Numbered from the stretch's first letter, positions 10,028 to 18,983 are shown. The stretch is DNA of 64,000 bases from Serinibacter arcticus (GCF_003121705.1 NZ_PYHR01000002.1:1-64000), one strand, 5' to 3'. Numbers and translations: made by a program. Notes: generated by a model from the letters alone, not told the origin.

Positions 10028-11086
10028 CACGGTGAGTACAAGGTTCCCGGTGGCAAGCTCGTCGTGGCGGACGTCGACCTCGACGGCGAGGGCGACGGCG
10101 CGACGCTGGCGAGCGTCGCCGTCTCCGGCGACTTCTTCCTCGAGCCCGACGACGCGCTCGACGTCATCAACGCCTCCCTCGTCGGCCTCCCGGCGTCGTC
10201 GTCGGTGGCCTCGATGGCCGCCGCGGTCGCCGGTGCGGTCGGGGACGACGTCGCGATGGTCGGCTTCTCGCCCGAATCGGTCGCGATCGCCGTCCGGCGC
10301 GCGCTCGGGCACTCCTCGAGCTGGGGCGACCACACGTTCGAGATCATCCGGGGCCGCGCCGAGGAGCCGTTCGTCCAGATGGCGCTCGACGAGGTGCTGG
10401 CCCAGTCCGTCGGCGCCGGTACGCGCGGACCCACGCTGCGGTTCTGGGAGTGGGAGCGCACGACGGTCGTGATCGGGTCGTTCCAGTCGATGCGCAACGA
10501 GATCGACCCCGACGGCGCGCAGCGCCAGGGCGTGACGATCACGCGCCGCGTCTCGGGCGGCGGCGCGATGTTCATCCAGCCGGGCAACACCATCACCTAC
10601 TCGCTCTACGTCCCGGCCTCGCTGGTGGACGGCCTGAGCTTCGAGCAGAGCTACGCGTTCCTCGACGACTGGGTGCTCGGGGCGCTGCGCGACCTCGGCA
10701 TCCGGGCCAGCTACGTCCCGCTCAACGACATCACCTCCCCGGACGGCAAGATCGCCGGCGCGGCGCAGAAGCGCTACGCCTCCGGCGCCGTGCTCCACCA
10801 CGTGACGATGAGCTACGACATCGACGCCGACGCGATGCTGGACGTGCTGCGCATCGGCCGCGAGAAGCTGTCGGACAAGGGCACCCGCAGCGCCAACAAG
10901 CGCGTGGACCCGTTGCGCCGCCAGACCGGGCTGCCCCGCGAGGAGATCATCGACGCGTTCATCGCCCACTTCGCGAGCCGCTACACGACCGTGCCGGGCG
11001 AGATCACCGACGCCGAGCGGGCCGAGGCCGAGCGCCTCGTGCGGGAGAAGTTCGCCACGCCCGAGTGGTTGAATCGGGTCCCATGA
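10025..11086 (+). CDS. lplA: Lipoate-protein ligase A family protein
   Basis: It is predicted to attach lipoate to 2-oxoacid dehydrogenase and glycine-cleavage carrier proteins. The 353-aa chain has an N-terminal accessory domain (HGEYKVPGGKLVVADVDL, then SGDFFLEPDDAL) and a BPL/LplA catalytic domain from about residue 110. That domain has EEPFVQMALDEVL, the RRVSGGGAMFIQPGN lipoyl-AMP loop near 180, and SPDGKIAGAAQKR with the conserved lysine near 240. The accessory domain being N-terminal is the reverse of E. coli LplA. The ATG at 10025 fits both the domain start and the promoter geometry. It overlaps the next gene by ATGA. Confidence 0.88.
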   Translation: MHGEYKVPGGKLVVADVDLDGEGDGATLASVAVSGDFFLEPDDALDVINASLVGLPASSSVASMAAAVAGAVGDDVAMVGFSPESVAIAVRRALGHSSSWGDHTFEIIRGRAEEPFVQMALDEVLAQSVGAGTRGPTLRFWEWERTTVVIGSFQSMRNEIDPDGAQRQGVTITRRVSGGGAMFIQPGNTITYSLYVPASLVDGLSFEQSYAFLDDWVLGALRDLGIRASYVPLNDITSPDGKIAGAAQKRYASGAVLHHVTMSYDIDADAMLDVLRIGREKLSDKGTRSANKRVDPLRRQTGLPREEIIDAFIAHFASRYTTVPGEITDAERAEAERLVREKFATPEWLNRVP

Positions 11087-11658
11087 GCTTCCACATCGCA
11101 GGCCTGGCCGAGGCCGACGCCGTCCTCGACGCCGACCCCTTCGCGGTCGTCGTCGGCATGATGCTCGACCAGCAGTACGGCATGGAGCACGCGTTCCGCG
11201 GCGGGTGGAAGGTGCGCAGCCGGTTCGGCACGCTCGAGCCGGCCGCGATCGCGAGCGCCGACCCGGAGGCGTTCAAGGAGCTGTGCTCCACGCCGCCGGC
11301 GATCCACCGCTTCCCCGGCTCGATGGCGGCCCGCCTGCAGGAGCTCGCGGCGCTGGTCGTCGAGCGCTACGACGGCGACGTCACCCGGCTGTGGACCGAG
11401 GCGACCTCGGGCAAGGATCTGCTGACGCGTGTCCAGGAGCTGCCGGGCTTCGGGAAGCAGAAGGCGCAGATCTTCGTGGCGCTGCTGGCCAAGCAGCTCG
11501 GCGTCCGACCCGAGGGCTGGGAGGCGGCCGCGGGGGACTACGCGCTGGAGGGCTACCGGTCGGTGGCCGACGTCGTGGACGGCGAGTCGCTGCTCAAGGT
11601 GCGCGACTTCAAGCAGCAGAAGAAGGCGGCGGCGAAGGCCGCCGCGGCCGAGGGCTGA
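11083..11658 (+). CDS. HhH-GPD family protein (putative base-excision glycosylase-like)
   Basis: A 191-aa protein of the actinobacterial HhH-GPD family without an assigned substrate (TIGR03252-like, by recall). DPFAVVVGMMLDQQYGMEHAF lies at residues 18-38 and the helix-hairpin-helix VQELPGFGKQKAQIFVALL at about 115-133. The C-terminus is a Lys/Ala-rich tail. The usual catalytic aspartate of HhH-GPD glycosylases is not obvious, so repair activity is uncertain. It overlaps lplA by 4 nt; a TTGAAT box 8 nt before its ATG could give an independent leaderless transcript. Confidence 0.8.
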   Translation: MSFHIAGLAEADAVLDADPFAVVVGMMLDQQYGMEHAFRGGWKVRSRFGTLEPAAIASADPEAFKELCSTPPAIHRFPGSMAARLQELAALVVERYDGDVTRLWTEATSGKDLLTRVQELPGFGKQKAQIFVALLAKQLGVRPEGWEAAAGDYALEGYRSVADVVDGESLLKVRDFKQQKKAAAKAAAAEG

Positions 11659-11667
11659 TCCGCCCTC

Positions 11668-11718
11668 GACGTCGGCCCGACGTGGTCGTCGGCCCGGCGT
11701 GACGGTCAGCCCAGCGTG
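11668..11718. repeat. 17-bp tandem repeat filling a convergent gene gap
   Basis: Three diverged 17-bp units (11668-11684, 11685-11701, 11702-11718) share the core GTCGGCCCGRCGTG. Copies 1 and 2 differ at two bases. The third covers the stop codon of the minus-strand DUF2510 gene. Confidence 0.7.
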
Positions 11719-12761
11719 ACGGTGACGGAGAACGTGCCCGAGGCCCCGAACAGGTCCTCCAGGACGACGAAGGCGTAGCCGGGCTCGACCGGCACCTCCG
11801 CCAGCGGGTCGTACTCCGCGCCCCCCGTGGTGCCGGCCAGGGTCGGGCCGCGATCGTCGACGCTCGTGATGCGGCCGCCGGCGTCGTACGTCAGCTGCCC
11901 GTCCTGCGCGTCGGGGTCGGCGGCGCGCGCGTCGACCAGGAGCGTGCCCGCGGCGTCCACGGGCACCGAGACGACGGTCGGGAGGTAGTCCGCCACGGTC
12001 ACGTCGGTCGCCACCCCCAGCGGCAGCTCCACGACGGTCGCTGGCTCGACGAGCACCGTCACCTCCGTCTGGAGCGCGTCGTGCTCGGTGACGACGACGT
12101 CGTAGGTGCCGGCCGTCAGGTGGAGGTAGTAACCCGGATCGCTCCAGGTGCCGCCGAGGTGGTCCGCCAGGACGGTGCCGCGGTCGTCGGGCAGGGGCAG
12201 GGGGTCGGTGCCCCCGGCCGGGGTGAGGGTGAGCTTGACGTCCTCGTCCGACGTCGCCACCACGAGGTAGGCGCCGTCGGTGGTGACCTCGAGCGTGCTG
12301 CGCAGCTCACCGTCGGCCGGGACGGTGCCCCGCGCCTCGACGTCGACGGCGATCGGATCGATCGTGGTGGTGCTCGACGGCGACGGGTCGGCCCCGACCG
12401 GAGCGTCGCCGTCGCCCGTGCCCAGGGCGCCGAGGGCGACCACGAGGATGGTGACGACGAGGGCGCCGCCGCCCACCAGCCACCAGACGAGGCCGCTGCG
12501 ACGTCGCCCCGGCGCCCGGGAGGTCGGCGGGACCAGCACGGGGGCGGGGGTCCAGGTGCTGACGGTGCGGGGGCCGTCGGAGGCGCGCAGGTTGGCGTCC
12601 GCGAGGTAGGGGTAGTCGGCCAGCGCGGTCGTCGGACCGTGGGACGCGGTCTCGAGCGGCGCGAACGGCTGGGTGTAGTCGGTCCAGGTGTCGCCGTCCC
12701 AGAACCGCACCTGGGGCACACCCTGCGGATCGGGGTACCAGCCCGGCTCTTTGGTCAGCAC
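11706..12761 (-). CDS. DUF2510-domain membrane protein
   Basis: A 351-aa protein starting with the DUF2510 signature GWYPDPQGVPQVRFWDGDTWTDYT (residues 6-29). A Pro-rich linker, one transmembrane helix (GLVWWLVGGGALVVTILVVA, about 105-125), and an extracytoplasmic C-terminal domain of about 210 residues rich in beta-prone Val/Thr segments follow. The topology suggests DUF2510 inside and the rest outside. The GTG at 12761 directly precedes the domain and is six bases after GAGACT on the minus strand. The C-terminal part resembles secreted beta-sandwich domains; no function is assigned. Confidence 0.82.
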   Translation of the reverse strand: MLTKEPGWYPDPQGVPQVRFWDGDTWTDYTQPFAPLETASHGPTTALADYPYLADANLRASDGPRTVSTWTPAPVLVPPTSRAPGRRRSGLVWWLVGGGALVVTILVVALGALGTGDGDAPVGADPSPSSTTTIDPIAVDVEARGTVPADGELRSTLEVTTDGAYLVVATSDEDVKLTLTPAGGTDPLPLPDDRGTVLADHLGGTWSDPGYYLHLTAGTYDVVVTEHDALQTEVTVLVEPATVVELPLGVATDVTVADYLPTVVSVPVDAAGTLLVDARAADPDAQDGQLTYDAGGRITSVDDRGPTLAGTTGGAEYDPLAEVPVEPGYAFVVLEDLFGASGTFSVTVTLG

Positions 12762-12816
12762 GGGTCTAGTCTCGCGCACCCGGCGGCCGGGACGGGAAGC
12801 CGGGGCCGGTGACGCC

Positions 12817-15423
12817 TCACGCGGGCCCGAGCGAGACGATCCGCACGACGACCTCGCTCGCGGCGTCGCAGGCGTCGAGGTCGACGTCGAGCTGCAGGCG
12901 CCAGTCGTGGTCGCCGGCCGGGTCGTCGAGGATCTGCGTGACGTGCCACGTCCGGCCCTCGGGCTCGACGAGCAGCAGCGAGGCGGAGCGGGCCGCGCCG
13001 TCCGTGGCGATCTCGTCGTACTCCTGCCAGTACGGAGCGATGGCGTCGGCCCACCGCTGCGGGTCCCAGCCGTCGTCGCCGTCGAGCGCCCCGAGGTCCG
13101 CGTAGCGATCCCGTGCCAGGAGCTCGACGCGGCGGAACGCGGCGCCGCGGACGGCGGTGCGCAGCGCGCGTTCGTTCGCGGTGAACGGCGGCGGCGCCTC
13201 GGAGTCGCCGAAGCGGCGCTCGGCGGCGGCCACCTCGTCGTCGGTGAGGCCGTCGGCGGCATCGGTCTCGGCGCCGGCCAGGGCCTCCCACTCGCTCAGC
13301 AGCGAGGAGTCGACCTGGCGGACGACCTCGCCGAGCCAGGTCACGACGTCCTCGACCTCGCTGCTGCGGCGCTCGGCGGGGATGATCTGGCGCATCGAGC
13401 GGTAGACGTCGGTGAGGTAGCGCAGCACCACGCCCTCGCTGCGGGCGACCTGGTAGCGGGAGACGAGCTCGGAGAACGTCATGCCGGTCTCGATCATCTC
13501 GCGCACGACCGACTTGGGCTGGATCTCCGAGTCGGTGACCCACGGGTTGGCCTTCGCGTAGATGGCCATCGCCCCCTCGAGGAGCTCCGCGAGCGGCTGC
13601 GGGTAGGTGATCTCCTCGAGCAGCTCCATCCGCTCCTCGTACTCGAGCCCGTCGGCCTTCATCTGACCGATGGCCTCGCCGCGGGAGGCGTGCTGCTGGG
13701 CCATCAGGACGGGGCGCGGACCCGGCGTCGTGGCCTCGATGACGGAGACGACGTCGAGCGCGAGCGCGAACGGCTCCTTCTCGGGGTCGAGCAGCTCCAG
13801 CGACGCCAGGGCGAAGGGGGAGAGCGGGGAGTTCAGCGCGAAGTCGTCGGGCATGTCGGCCTCGAGCGTCACCGTGGGCTCGCCCTCGCGCACGTACTGC
13901 CGCGGGGTGTGCTGGACCAGGCCGGCCGAGCGCAGCGAGCGGTAGATCCCGACGGCGCGGCGCAGGTGGGGGTCGGCGGGCCGGTCGGGCTCGTGGCTGC
14001 CGAGCACGAGGTCGGTGAGCCGCTGCACCGGGTCGCCGGGGCGCGCGAGGATGCCGAGCACCATGGCGTGCGTGACGTGGAACTGCGACGTCAGTGCCTC
14101 GGGCTCGCTGTCCCGCAGCCGCTCGAACGTCTTGTCGGTCCAGTTCACCTGGCCCTCGGGGGCCTTCTTCCGGACGATCTTGCGGCGCTTGCGCTCGTCG
14201 TCGCCCGCCTTGGCCAGGGCCTTGGCGTTCTCGACGACGTGCTCGGGCGCCTGCACGACCACGTCGCCCATCGTGTCGAACCCGGCGCGGCCGGCCCGGC
14301 CGGCGATCTGGTGGAACTCCCGGGCGCTGAGGTGGCGCTGCCGCACGCCGTCGTACTTCGTCAGGCCGGTGAAGACGACGGTGCGGATCGGCATGTTGAC
14401 GCCGACCCCGAGCGTGTCGGTCCCGCACACGACGCGCAGGTGGCCGGCCTGGACCAGGCGCTCCACCAGGCGGCGGTAGCGGGGAAGCATCCCGGCGTGG
14501 TGGACGCCGATCCCGAGGCGCAGGAGGCGGGACAGGGTGGTGCCGAAACCGCCGGCGAACCGCTCGCCCGCCAGCGCCTGCGCGATCGCCTCGCGCTGCG
14601 GCTTGGTGGTGACGGGGACCGACGTGAGGGCCTGAGCGCGCTCGAGGGCGGCCGCCTGGGTGAAGTGGACGACGTAGACCGGGGCGCGGTGCGTGGTGAG
14701 GAGCTCGGTGATGACCTCGGTCAGCGGCTCGAGGGAGTAGCTGAAGGTCAGGGGGACCGGCCGCTCGGTGTTCGTGATGAGCTGGCTCTCGCGGCCCGTG
14801 CGGCGCGTGAGGTCGGTGGTGATCGCGCTCATGTCGCCGAGCGTGGCCGACAGCAGCACGAACTGGGCGCCCGGCAGGTCGAGCAGCGGGATCTGCCAGG
14901 CGGCGCCGCGCTGCGGGTCGGCGTAGAAGTGGAACTCGTCGGCGACGACGACGAGGTCGGCGTCGTTCTCGGTGCTCGCGGGCGTGGCTCCCAGCTGGCC
15001 CCGCAGGGTCTGCGCGGAGAGGATCTCGGCCGTGCAGCAGATGATCGGGGCGCCGGGGTTGATCGCGACGTCGCCGGTGACCATGCCGACGTTCGCGGCG
15101 CCGAAGACGGCGGCGAGGTCGAAGAACTTCTCGCTCACGAGCGCCTTCACGGGCGCGGTGTAGAACGTCCGGGCACCTCGGGCCAGGGCGGCGGCGTGGG
15201 CCGCGATCGCCACGAGGCTCTTGCCGCTGCCGGTCGGGGTGGCCAGCACGACGTGCTCGCCCCCGAGGATCGCCAGCGCGGCCTCCTCCTGGTGCGGGTA
15301 GAGGGTCAGCCCGCGGGTGGCGGCATAGGCCTCGAACGCCCCGTAGGCGTCGTCCGGCGACGTCCCTGCGGCCAGCGCCAGCGGGTGGGCGGGGCTGAGG
15401 GAGGTGGTGGTGGGGTGGGGCAC
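12817..15423 (-). CDS. Ski2-like DEAD/DEAH helicase with C-terminal DUF3516
   Basis: An ATP-dependent RNA or DNA helicase of 868 aa. Motif I is ATPTGSGKS near residue 62, the motif II variant is DEFH near 155, motif III is SAT near 185, and motif VI is QIAGRAGRAGFD near 375. The C-terminal half (about 470-850) matches DUF3516, which in actinobacteria is always joined to this helicase core. GTG at 15426 is possible, but GTG at 15423 lies exactly six bases after TAGGTT on the minus strand and is preferred. The substrate is unknown; relatives act in RNA decay or repair. Confidence 0.9.
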   Translation of the reverse strand: MPHPTTTSLSPAHPLALAAGTSPDDAYGAFEAYAATRGLTLYPHQEEAALAILGGEHVVLATPTGSGKSLVAIAAHAAALARGARTFYTAPVKALVSEKFFDLAAVFGAANVGMVTGDVAINPGAPIICCTAEILSAQTLRGQLGATPASTENDADLVVVADEFHFYADPQRGAAWQIPLLDLPGAQFVLLSATLGDMSAITTDLTRRTGRESQLITNTERPVPLTFSYSLEPLTEVITELLTTHRAPVYVVHFTQAAALERAQALTSVPVTTKPQREAIAQALAGERFAGGFGTTLSRLLRLGIGVHHAGMLPRYRRLVERLVQAGHLRVVCGTDTLGVGVNMPIRTVVFTGLTKYDGVRQRHLSAREFHQIAGRAGRAGFDTMGDVVVQAPEHVVENAKALAKAGDDERKRRKIVRKKAPEGQVNWTDKTFERLRDSEPEALTSQFHVTHAMVLGILARPGDPVQRLTDLVLGSHEPDRPADPHLRRAVGIYRSLRSAGLVQHTPRQYVREGEPTVTLEADMPDDFALNSPLSPFALASLELLDPEKEPFALALDVVSVIEATTPGPRPVLMAQQHASRGEAIGQMKADGLEYEERMELLEEITYPQPLAELLEGAMAIYAKANPWVTDSEIQPKSVVREMIETGMTFSELVSRYQVARSEGVVLRYLTDVYRSMRQIIPAERRSSEVEDVVTWLGEVVRQVDSSLLSEWEALAGAETDAADGLTDDEVAAAERRFGDSEAPPPFTANERALRTAVRGAAFRRVELLARDRYADLGALDGDDGWDPQRWADAIAPYWQEYDEIATDGAARSASLLLVEPEGRTWHVTQILDDPAGDHDWRLQLDVDLDACDAASEVVVRIVSLGPA

Positions 15424-15429
15424 CACCCG

Positions 15430-15435
15430 AACCTA
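15430..15435 (-). promoter_or_regulatory. Leaderless-type -10 box of the DUF3516 helicase gene
   Basis: TAGGTT on the minus strand lies 6 nt before GTG at 15423 and 3 nt before GTG at 15426. The spacing supports the inner start. Confidence 0.55.
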
Positions 15436-15454
15436 CCCGCTGGCCCGCCGCCGC

Positions 15455-16591
15455 TCAGCGTCGGGCGAGGAGCGTGAGCACCTCGTAGTGGTCCGTGTTC
15501 GGGAACATGTCGAGCAGCTGGGCGCGCTCGACGCGCAGCGACGGCATCGCGGCGAGGTCGCGCGCGAGGCTGGCGGCGTTGCACGAGGAGTAGACGACGT
15601 GCGCGGCGCTCGAGGTCTCCAACCACTGCGCCAGCGGGGCGCCGATGCCGCGGCGCGGCGGGTTCACGACGACGACGTCGGGGGCCTGCGACGGGTCACC
15701 GAGCGCGACGGCCCCGGCGTCCTGCGCCATGAACCTCGCGCGCGGGAGGCCGAGGTCGGCGGCGGTGCGCCCGGCGCTCGCGACCGCCTCGGTCGACACC
15801 TCGATCCCGAGCACCTCCAGACCCGGCACGGCCCGGGCGGCGTGCAGGGCGAACCCGCCGACGCCGCAGTACAGGTCCCACAGGGTGCGCGGGCCGAGCT
15901 CGGCGATCCACGCCGTCGCCTGCCGGTACAGGGCCGCGGCGACGTCGGTGCTCGTCTGGAAGAACGACCGGGGCCGCAGGTGCAGGGGCAGGTCGTTGAC
16001 GCGCATCGTGAGCGTCTCGCCGTGCAGCACGATCTCCTCGGGGCCCTCGAGCACGGCGGCGTGCTGCGGCTGGAGGTTGAGGCTGACGACGGCGGCGTGC
16101 GGCAGGTCCGCCAGCAGCCCGGGCAGGTGCTTGCGGATCCTCGTCTCGGCCTCGCGCGAACGCAGGACGAGGCGGATCAGGAGCTCGCCGTCGGGACTGG
16201 CGGTGACGAGCAGGTACTTCAGCTCGCCGGAGCGGGCGGCGATGTCGTAGGGGGTGAGCGACGCCGTCGTGACGAACCGCGCGAGCGCGGGGAGGGAGGC
16301 CTCGATCGTCTCGAGGTGGAGCGGGCACGCGGTGAGGTCGGTGACCTGGCCAGGGGCGCCGTCGATCGTCTGGATCCCGAGCACGGGGGCGGCCGCGGTG
16401 CCTCCGACGACGAGCTTGGCCTTGTTGCGGAAGCGGTCCTGCCGGCTGGTGACGGGTGGCAGCCAGACGTCCTCGGGCAGCCCGAGCACGTCACGGACGG
16501 CGCGCTCCTTGCGGGCGATCTGGTCCGGATACCTCAGGTGCAGCAGGGTGCACGAACGGCACAGGTCCCGCTCCAGGTAGTCGCACCGCAC
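15455..16591 (-). CDS. rlmC: 23S rRNA (uracil-C5)-methyltransferase RlmC
   Basis: It methylates U747 of 23S rRNA in the E. coli homologue. The 378-aa protein starts with an Fe-S cysteine cluster (MRCDYLERDLCRSCTLL) like the MQC...CRSC start of E. coli RlmC, then has RFRNKAKLVV, RPRSFFQTS, the SAM site DLYCGVGGFALHAA near 240, VNPPRRGIG near 310 and the catalytic YSSCNA near 340, ending EVLTLL. The alignment favours GTG at 16591 over GTG at 16621. That GTG is six bases after GATGAT on the minus strand, and the pair is framed by a 14-bp inverted repeat. RlmD is less likely because it lacks this short start. Confidence 0.9.
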   Translation of the reverse strand: MRCDYLERDLCRSCTLLHLRYPDQIARKERAVRDVLGLPEDVWLPPVTSRQDRFRNKAKLVVGGTAAAPVLGIQTIDGAPGQVTDLTACPLHLETIEASLPALARFVTTASLTPYDIAARSGELKYLLVTASPDGELLIRLVLRSREAETRIRKHLPGLLADLPHAAVVSLNLQPQHAAVLEGPEEIVLHGETLTMRVNDLPLHLRPRSFFQTSTDVAAALYRQATAWIAELGPRTLWDLYCGVGGFALHAARAVPGLEVLGIEVSTEAVASAGRTAADLGLPRARFMAQDAGAVALGDPSQAPDVVVVNPPRRGIGAPLAQWLETSSAAHVVYSSCNAASLARDLAAMPSLRVERAQLLDMFPNTDHYEVLTLLARR

Positions 16592-16618
16592 GGTGAGATC
16601 ATCCCACCGTGCGGTGCG
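16582..16618. repeat. 14-bp perfect inverted repeat around the rlmC start
   Basis: Arms 16582-16595 and 16605-16618 (CGCACCGCACGGTG and its complement) flank a 9-nt centre holding the -10-like GATGAT of rlmC. One arm includes the rlmC start codon. Confidence 0.85.
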
Positions 16619-16643
16619 CACCGCCGCGAGGCCGGTCAGGTCG

Positions 16644-17069
16644 TCACTCCTGCGGGGTCCCGGCGATGTTGACCATCCAGTAGGTGCCGAACCTGTCGAA
16701 GGTCATCCCGAAGTGGTCGCCCCAGGGCGCCATCACGAGGTCCTCGGTGATCCGGCCGCCGTCGGTGAGCTTCGCCCACTGCTGGCGCATGACGGCCTCG
16801 TCCTCGGGGCCGCCGAACAGCGCGACGGCGACCGAGGAGGCCTCGGGCAGCGGCATGCTCGCGGGGCTGTCGGCGGCCATCAGCCACGCCGTGCCGTCGA
16901 TGACCAGCTGGCTGTGCATGATCTTCTCCGCCTCGGCCGGGTCCTGCGCCATGCCGAAATCGCCGAACGTGGAGAAGGTCGCCTCGCCGCCGAACACGTC
17001 GACGTAGAACTCCATGGCGGCGCGTGCGGTGTCGCGGAACTGCAGGTACGGGTTGACGTTGATGCTCAC
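16644..17069 (-). CDS. PhnB-like VOC-superfamily protein
   Basis: A 141-aa protein of the PhnB/3-demethylubiquinone-type branch of the VOC (glyoxalase fold) superfamily. Visible motifs are NPYLQFRDTARAAMEFYVDVFGG at the N-terminus and WGDHFGMTFDRFGTYWMVN at the C-terminus. The start at GTG 17069 gives the usual SINVNPYL beginning and has GGGAG six to seven bases upstream; a longer frame to 17132 encodes no homologous residues. Substrate is unknown. It lies between rlmC and a second VOC gene. Confidence 0.82.
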   Translation of the reverse strand: MSINVNPYLQFRDTARAAMEFYVDVFGGEATFSTFGDFGMAQDPAEAEKIMHSQLVIDGTAWLMAADSPASMPLPEASSVAVALFGGPEDEAVMRQQWAKLTDGGRITEDLVMAPWGDHFGMTFDRFGTYWMVNIAGTPQE

Positions 17070-17166
17070 GAGGTGCTCCCTGGGTCGGTGGTGGTGGGTG
17101 CACGGTAGACCCGGCCACCGACAGGAACTCATCGGGGGGTGCGGCTCGGCCGCGAGGAGTGCTCGG

Positions 17167-17544
17167 TCAGGGCTTCTCGGCGATGACGATCTCGGTGCCC
17201 CACGGGTCGCGCAGGTGCGCGAACCGGGCGCCGGGCTCGCCGTCGGGACCGTGGAACGGGCGGACGCCGAACCGGCGGTCGAGGTGGAGCAGGTCGTCGT
17301 CGAGATCGTCGGAGTAGAGCACCAGGGTGGGGTCGGTGCCGGTCTGCGAGCCGACGCGGTCCCCCGTGGAGTCCAGCAGCCAGATGCCCGGGTCGCCGAC
17401 GGTGCCGGTGCCGACGTGGAGCGCGCGGAAGTCCTCGCTGATCCGGGCGTCGAGGAGGACGGGGAAACCGAGGCCGCCGGAGTAGAAATCCAGCGCCTCG
17501 TCGAGGTCGCCGACCAGGACGACGACGCGGCCGAGGCTGATCAT
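17167..17544 (-). CDS. VOC family (glyoxalase-like) protein
   Basis: A 125-aa single-domain VOC protein: ISLGRVVVLVGDLDEALDFY at the N-terminus, GDPGIWLLDS in the middle and RFAHLRDPWGTEIVIAEKP at the end. The final Glu of the metal site (GTEI) is present. The ATG shares one base with the stop of the upstream coiled-coil gene, so the two are likely co-transcribed. Substrate is not predictable. Confidence 0.85.
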   Translation of the reverse strand: MISLGRVVVLVGDLDEALDFYSGGLGFPVLLDARISEDFRALHVGTGTVGDPGIWLLDSTGDRVGSQTGTDPTLVLYSDDLDDDLLHLDRRFGVRPFHGPDGEPGARFAHLRDPWGTEIVIAEKP

Positions 17545-18971
17545 CAGTCGAAGAGGTCGTCGAAGACCTCGCCCAGGACCATGCCGCCGAGCAGACCGCC
17601 CGCGAGGCCGCCGAGGCCTCCGAGATCGCCGCCGCGACCGCGGCCACGACCGCCGGCCAGACCACCGAGCGCGCCCAGGCCGCCCAGACCCGCCGCGCCG
17701 CGGCCGTAGCCGCCGCGACGGTCCCGGTCGCCCCGACCGTCGTCCCAGCCGTCGTCGCCCCAACCCTGGTCGCGTCCGCCGTCGATGTCCTGGCGGGCCA
17801 GGTCGAGGGCCTGCGCCGCGAGGGTGGCCGACCGCCGGGCGAGACCGAAGGCCTGCTCGCGGGAGTCGTCGTCGCTGCCGCAGCGGTGGACGTCGGTGAG
17901 CGTGCGCTCGGCCTCGGCGAGGCGCGTCCGGGCGTCGGCACCGATGTAGCCGCGGTGACCGGCGATGACGTCGCGCGCGACGGCCAGCTGGCGCTCGGCG
18001 TCGTCGATCGCGTGCGCGAGCTGGTCGCGGCCGGGGACGGGACGGGCGGCGCGCTCGCGGGCGACGTCGACGGCGCGGTCGAGGGCCGTGTTGGCCTCGC
18101 GCAGCCGCGACAGGTTGCCGAACGGGTCGCTCGGCGTCCCGGCCGCCGGGAGCGCGGCGAGCGCGGCCTCGAGCTCCGCGGCGGCGCGCGTCACGTCGGG
18201 GGTGGCGGGGACGTCGCGGACGGCGATCAGGTCGCCGCGCGAGTCGGCGACGACGGCGGCGAGCGTCGACTCGGCCCGGAGCGCCTCGATCTCGAAGGTC
18301 TCCACGGCCTCGAGCAGCGTGGCCGAGCGCCGGATGCCCTCGGTGGCGGCCTCGAGGGCGACGGTGGCGGCGGCGTTGTTGCCGGAGTCACGACGCCGGG
18401 CCGCGACGTCGAGGCTGTGCTCGGCGAAGGAGATGAGCTGCTCGGCCTCGGCGGCGTTGTCGGCCACCTGGCGCACGGCGCCCGAGGAGTAGCGCTCGCC
18501 CAGGCGGGTCACCGTCTCGTGCGCGTGCGGCACCTGGCCGCGGATGCGGGTGGCCTCGGAGCGCACGTTCTCCACGACGGCCGGCGCCTCGCGGACCTTG
18601 CTCACGGCGCGCTCGAGGTCGGCCGTCCGGGCGTCGAGGAGGTCCTGCGCCCAGTCGGCGAGCTGGACGATGCGGGCGTTGCGCTCGCGCAGCTCCTCCG
18701 GGGTGTCGGGGATGTGGTCCGTGTTGAGCTGGTGGAGGCGGAAGGCCTCGCCGAGGTGGGTGCGGACACTCTCGACGGCGTCGCGCAGGTCGGCCGTCGC
18801 GGCCTCGCCCAGCTCGGCGACGGCGAACCCCAGCTCGTCGGTGGTCAGGCGGAGCCGTTCGTCGGCCTCGACGAGGGCGCGGCCGGCGCGCTGCGCGAGC
18901 ACGGCGTCCTGAGAGTCGAGCTCGTCCTGCTGCTGGTTCTTGCGGGTCCGTCCCCAGAAGAGCGATGCCAT
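17544..18971 (-). CDS. Coiled-coil protein resembling the C-terminal part of TPM-domain proteins, without the TPM domain
   Basis: A 475-aa protein made mostly of long Ala/Glu/Arg-rich helices (residues 20-400), ending in a Gly/Arg/Asp-rich low-complexity tail (about 395-475) and the acidic VLGEVFDDLFD. The central segment (RYSSGAVRQVADNAAEAEQ, then ISFAEHSLDVAARR) looks like the helical region that follows the TPM domain in actinobacterial TPM proteins, but there is no signal peptide, TPM domain or anchor. The ATG is six bases after TAGACT on the minus strand. It is linked to the downstream VOC gene. Function is unknown. Confidence 0.78.
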   Translation of the reverse strand: MASLFWGRTRKNQQQDELDSQDAVLAQRAGRALVEADERLRLTTDELGFAVAELGEAATADLRDAVESVRTHLGEAFRLHQLNTDHIPDTPEELRERNARIVQLADWAQDLLDARTADLERAVSKVREAPAVVENVRSEATRIRGQVPHAHETVTRLGERYSSGAVRQVADNAAEAEQLISFAEHSLDVAARRRDSGNNAAATVALEAATEGIRRSATLLEAVETFEIEALRAESTLAAVVADSRGDLIAVRDVPATPDVTRAAAELEAALAALPAAGTPSDPFGNLSRLREANTALDRAVDVARERAARPVPGRDQLAHAIDDAERQLAVARDVIAGHRGYIGADARTRLAEAERTLTDVHRCGSDDDSREQAFGLARRSATLAAQALDLARQDIDGGRDQGWGDDGWDDGRGDRDRRGGYGRGAAGLGGLGALGGLAGGRGRGRGGDLGGLGGLAGGLLGGMVLGEVFDDLFD

Positions 18972-18977
18972 GTCGTG

Positions 18978-18983
18978 AGTCTA
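18978..18983 (-). promoter_or_regulatory. Leaderless-type -10 box for the coiled-coil gene
   Basis: TAGACT on the minus strand is exactly six bases before the ATG at 18971, with no ribosome binding site between. Confidence 0.6.

Noticed and set aside
12688-15477. A 929-codon plus-strand frame across the DUF3516 helicase
   Set aside because: The minus-strand helicase motifs are unmistakable; the plus-strand frame is low-complexity antisense sequence.
16609-16683. Small plus-strand gene in the rlmC inverted repeat
   Set aside because: The 24-codon frame has no conserved features and overlaps the VOC gene's 3' end in antisense.
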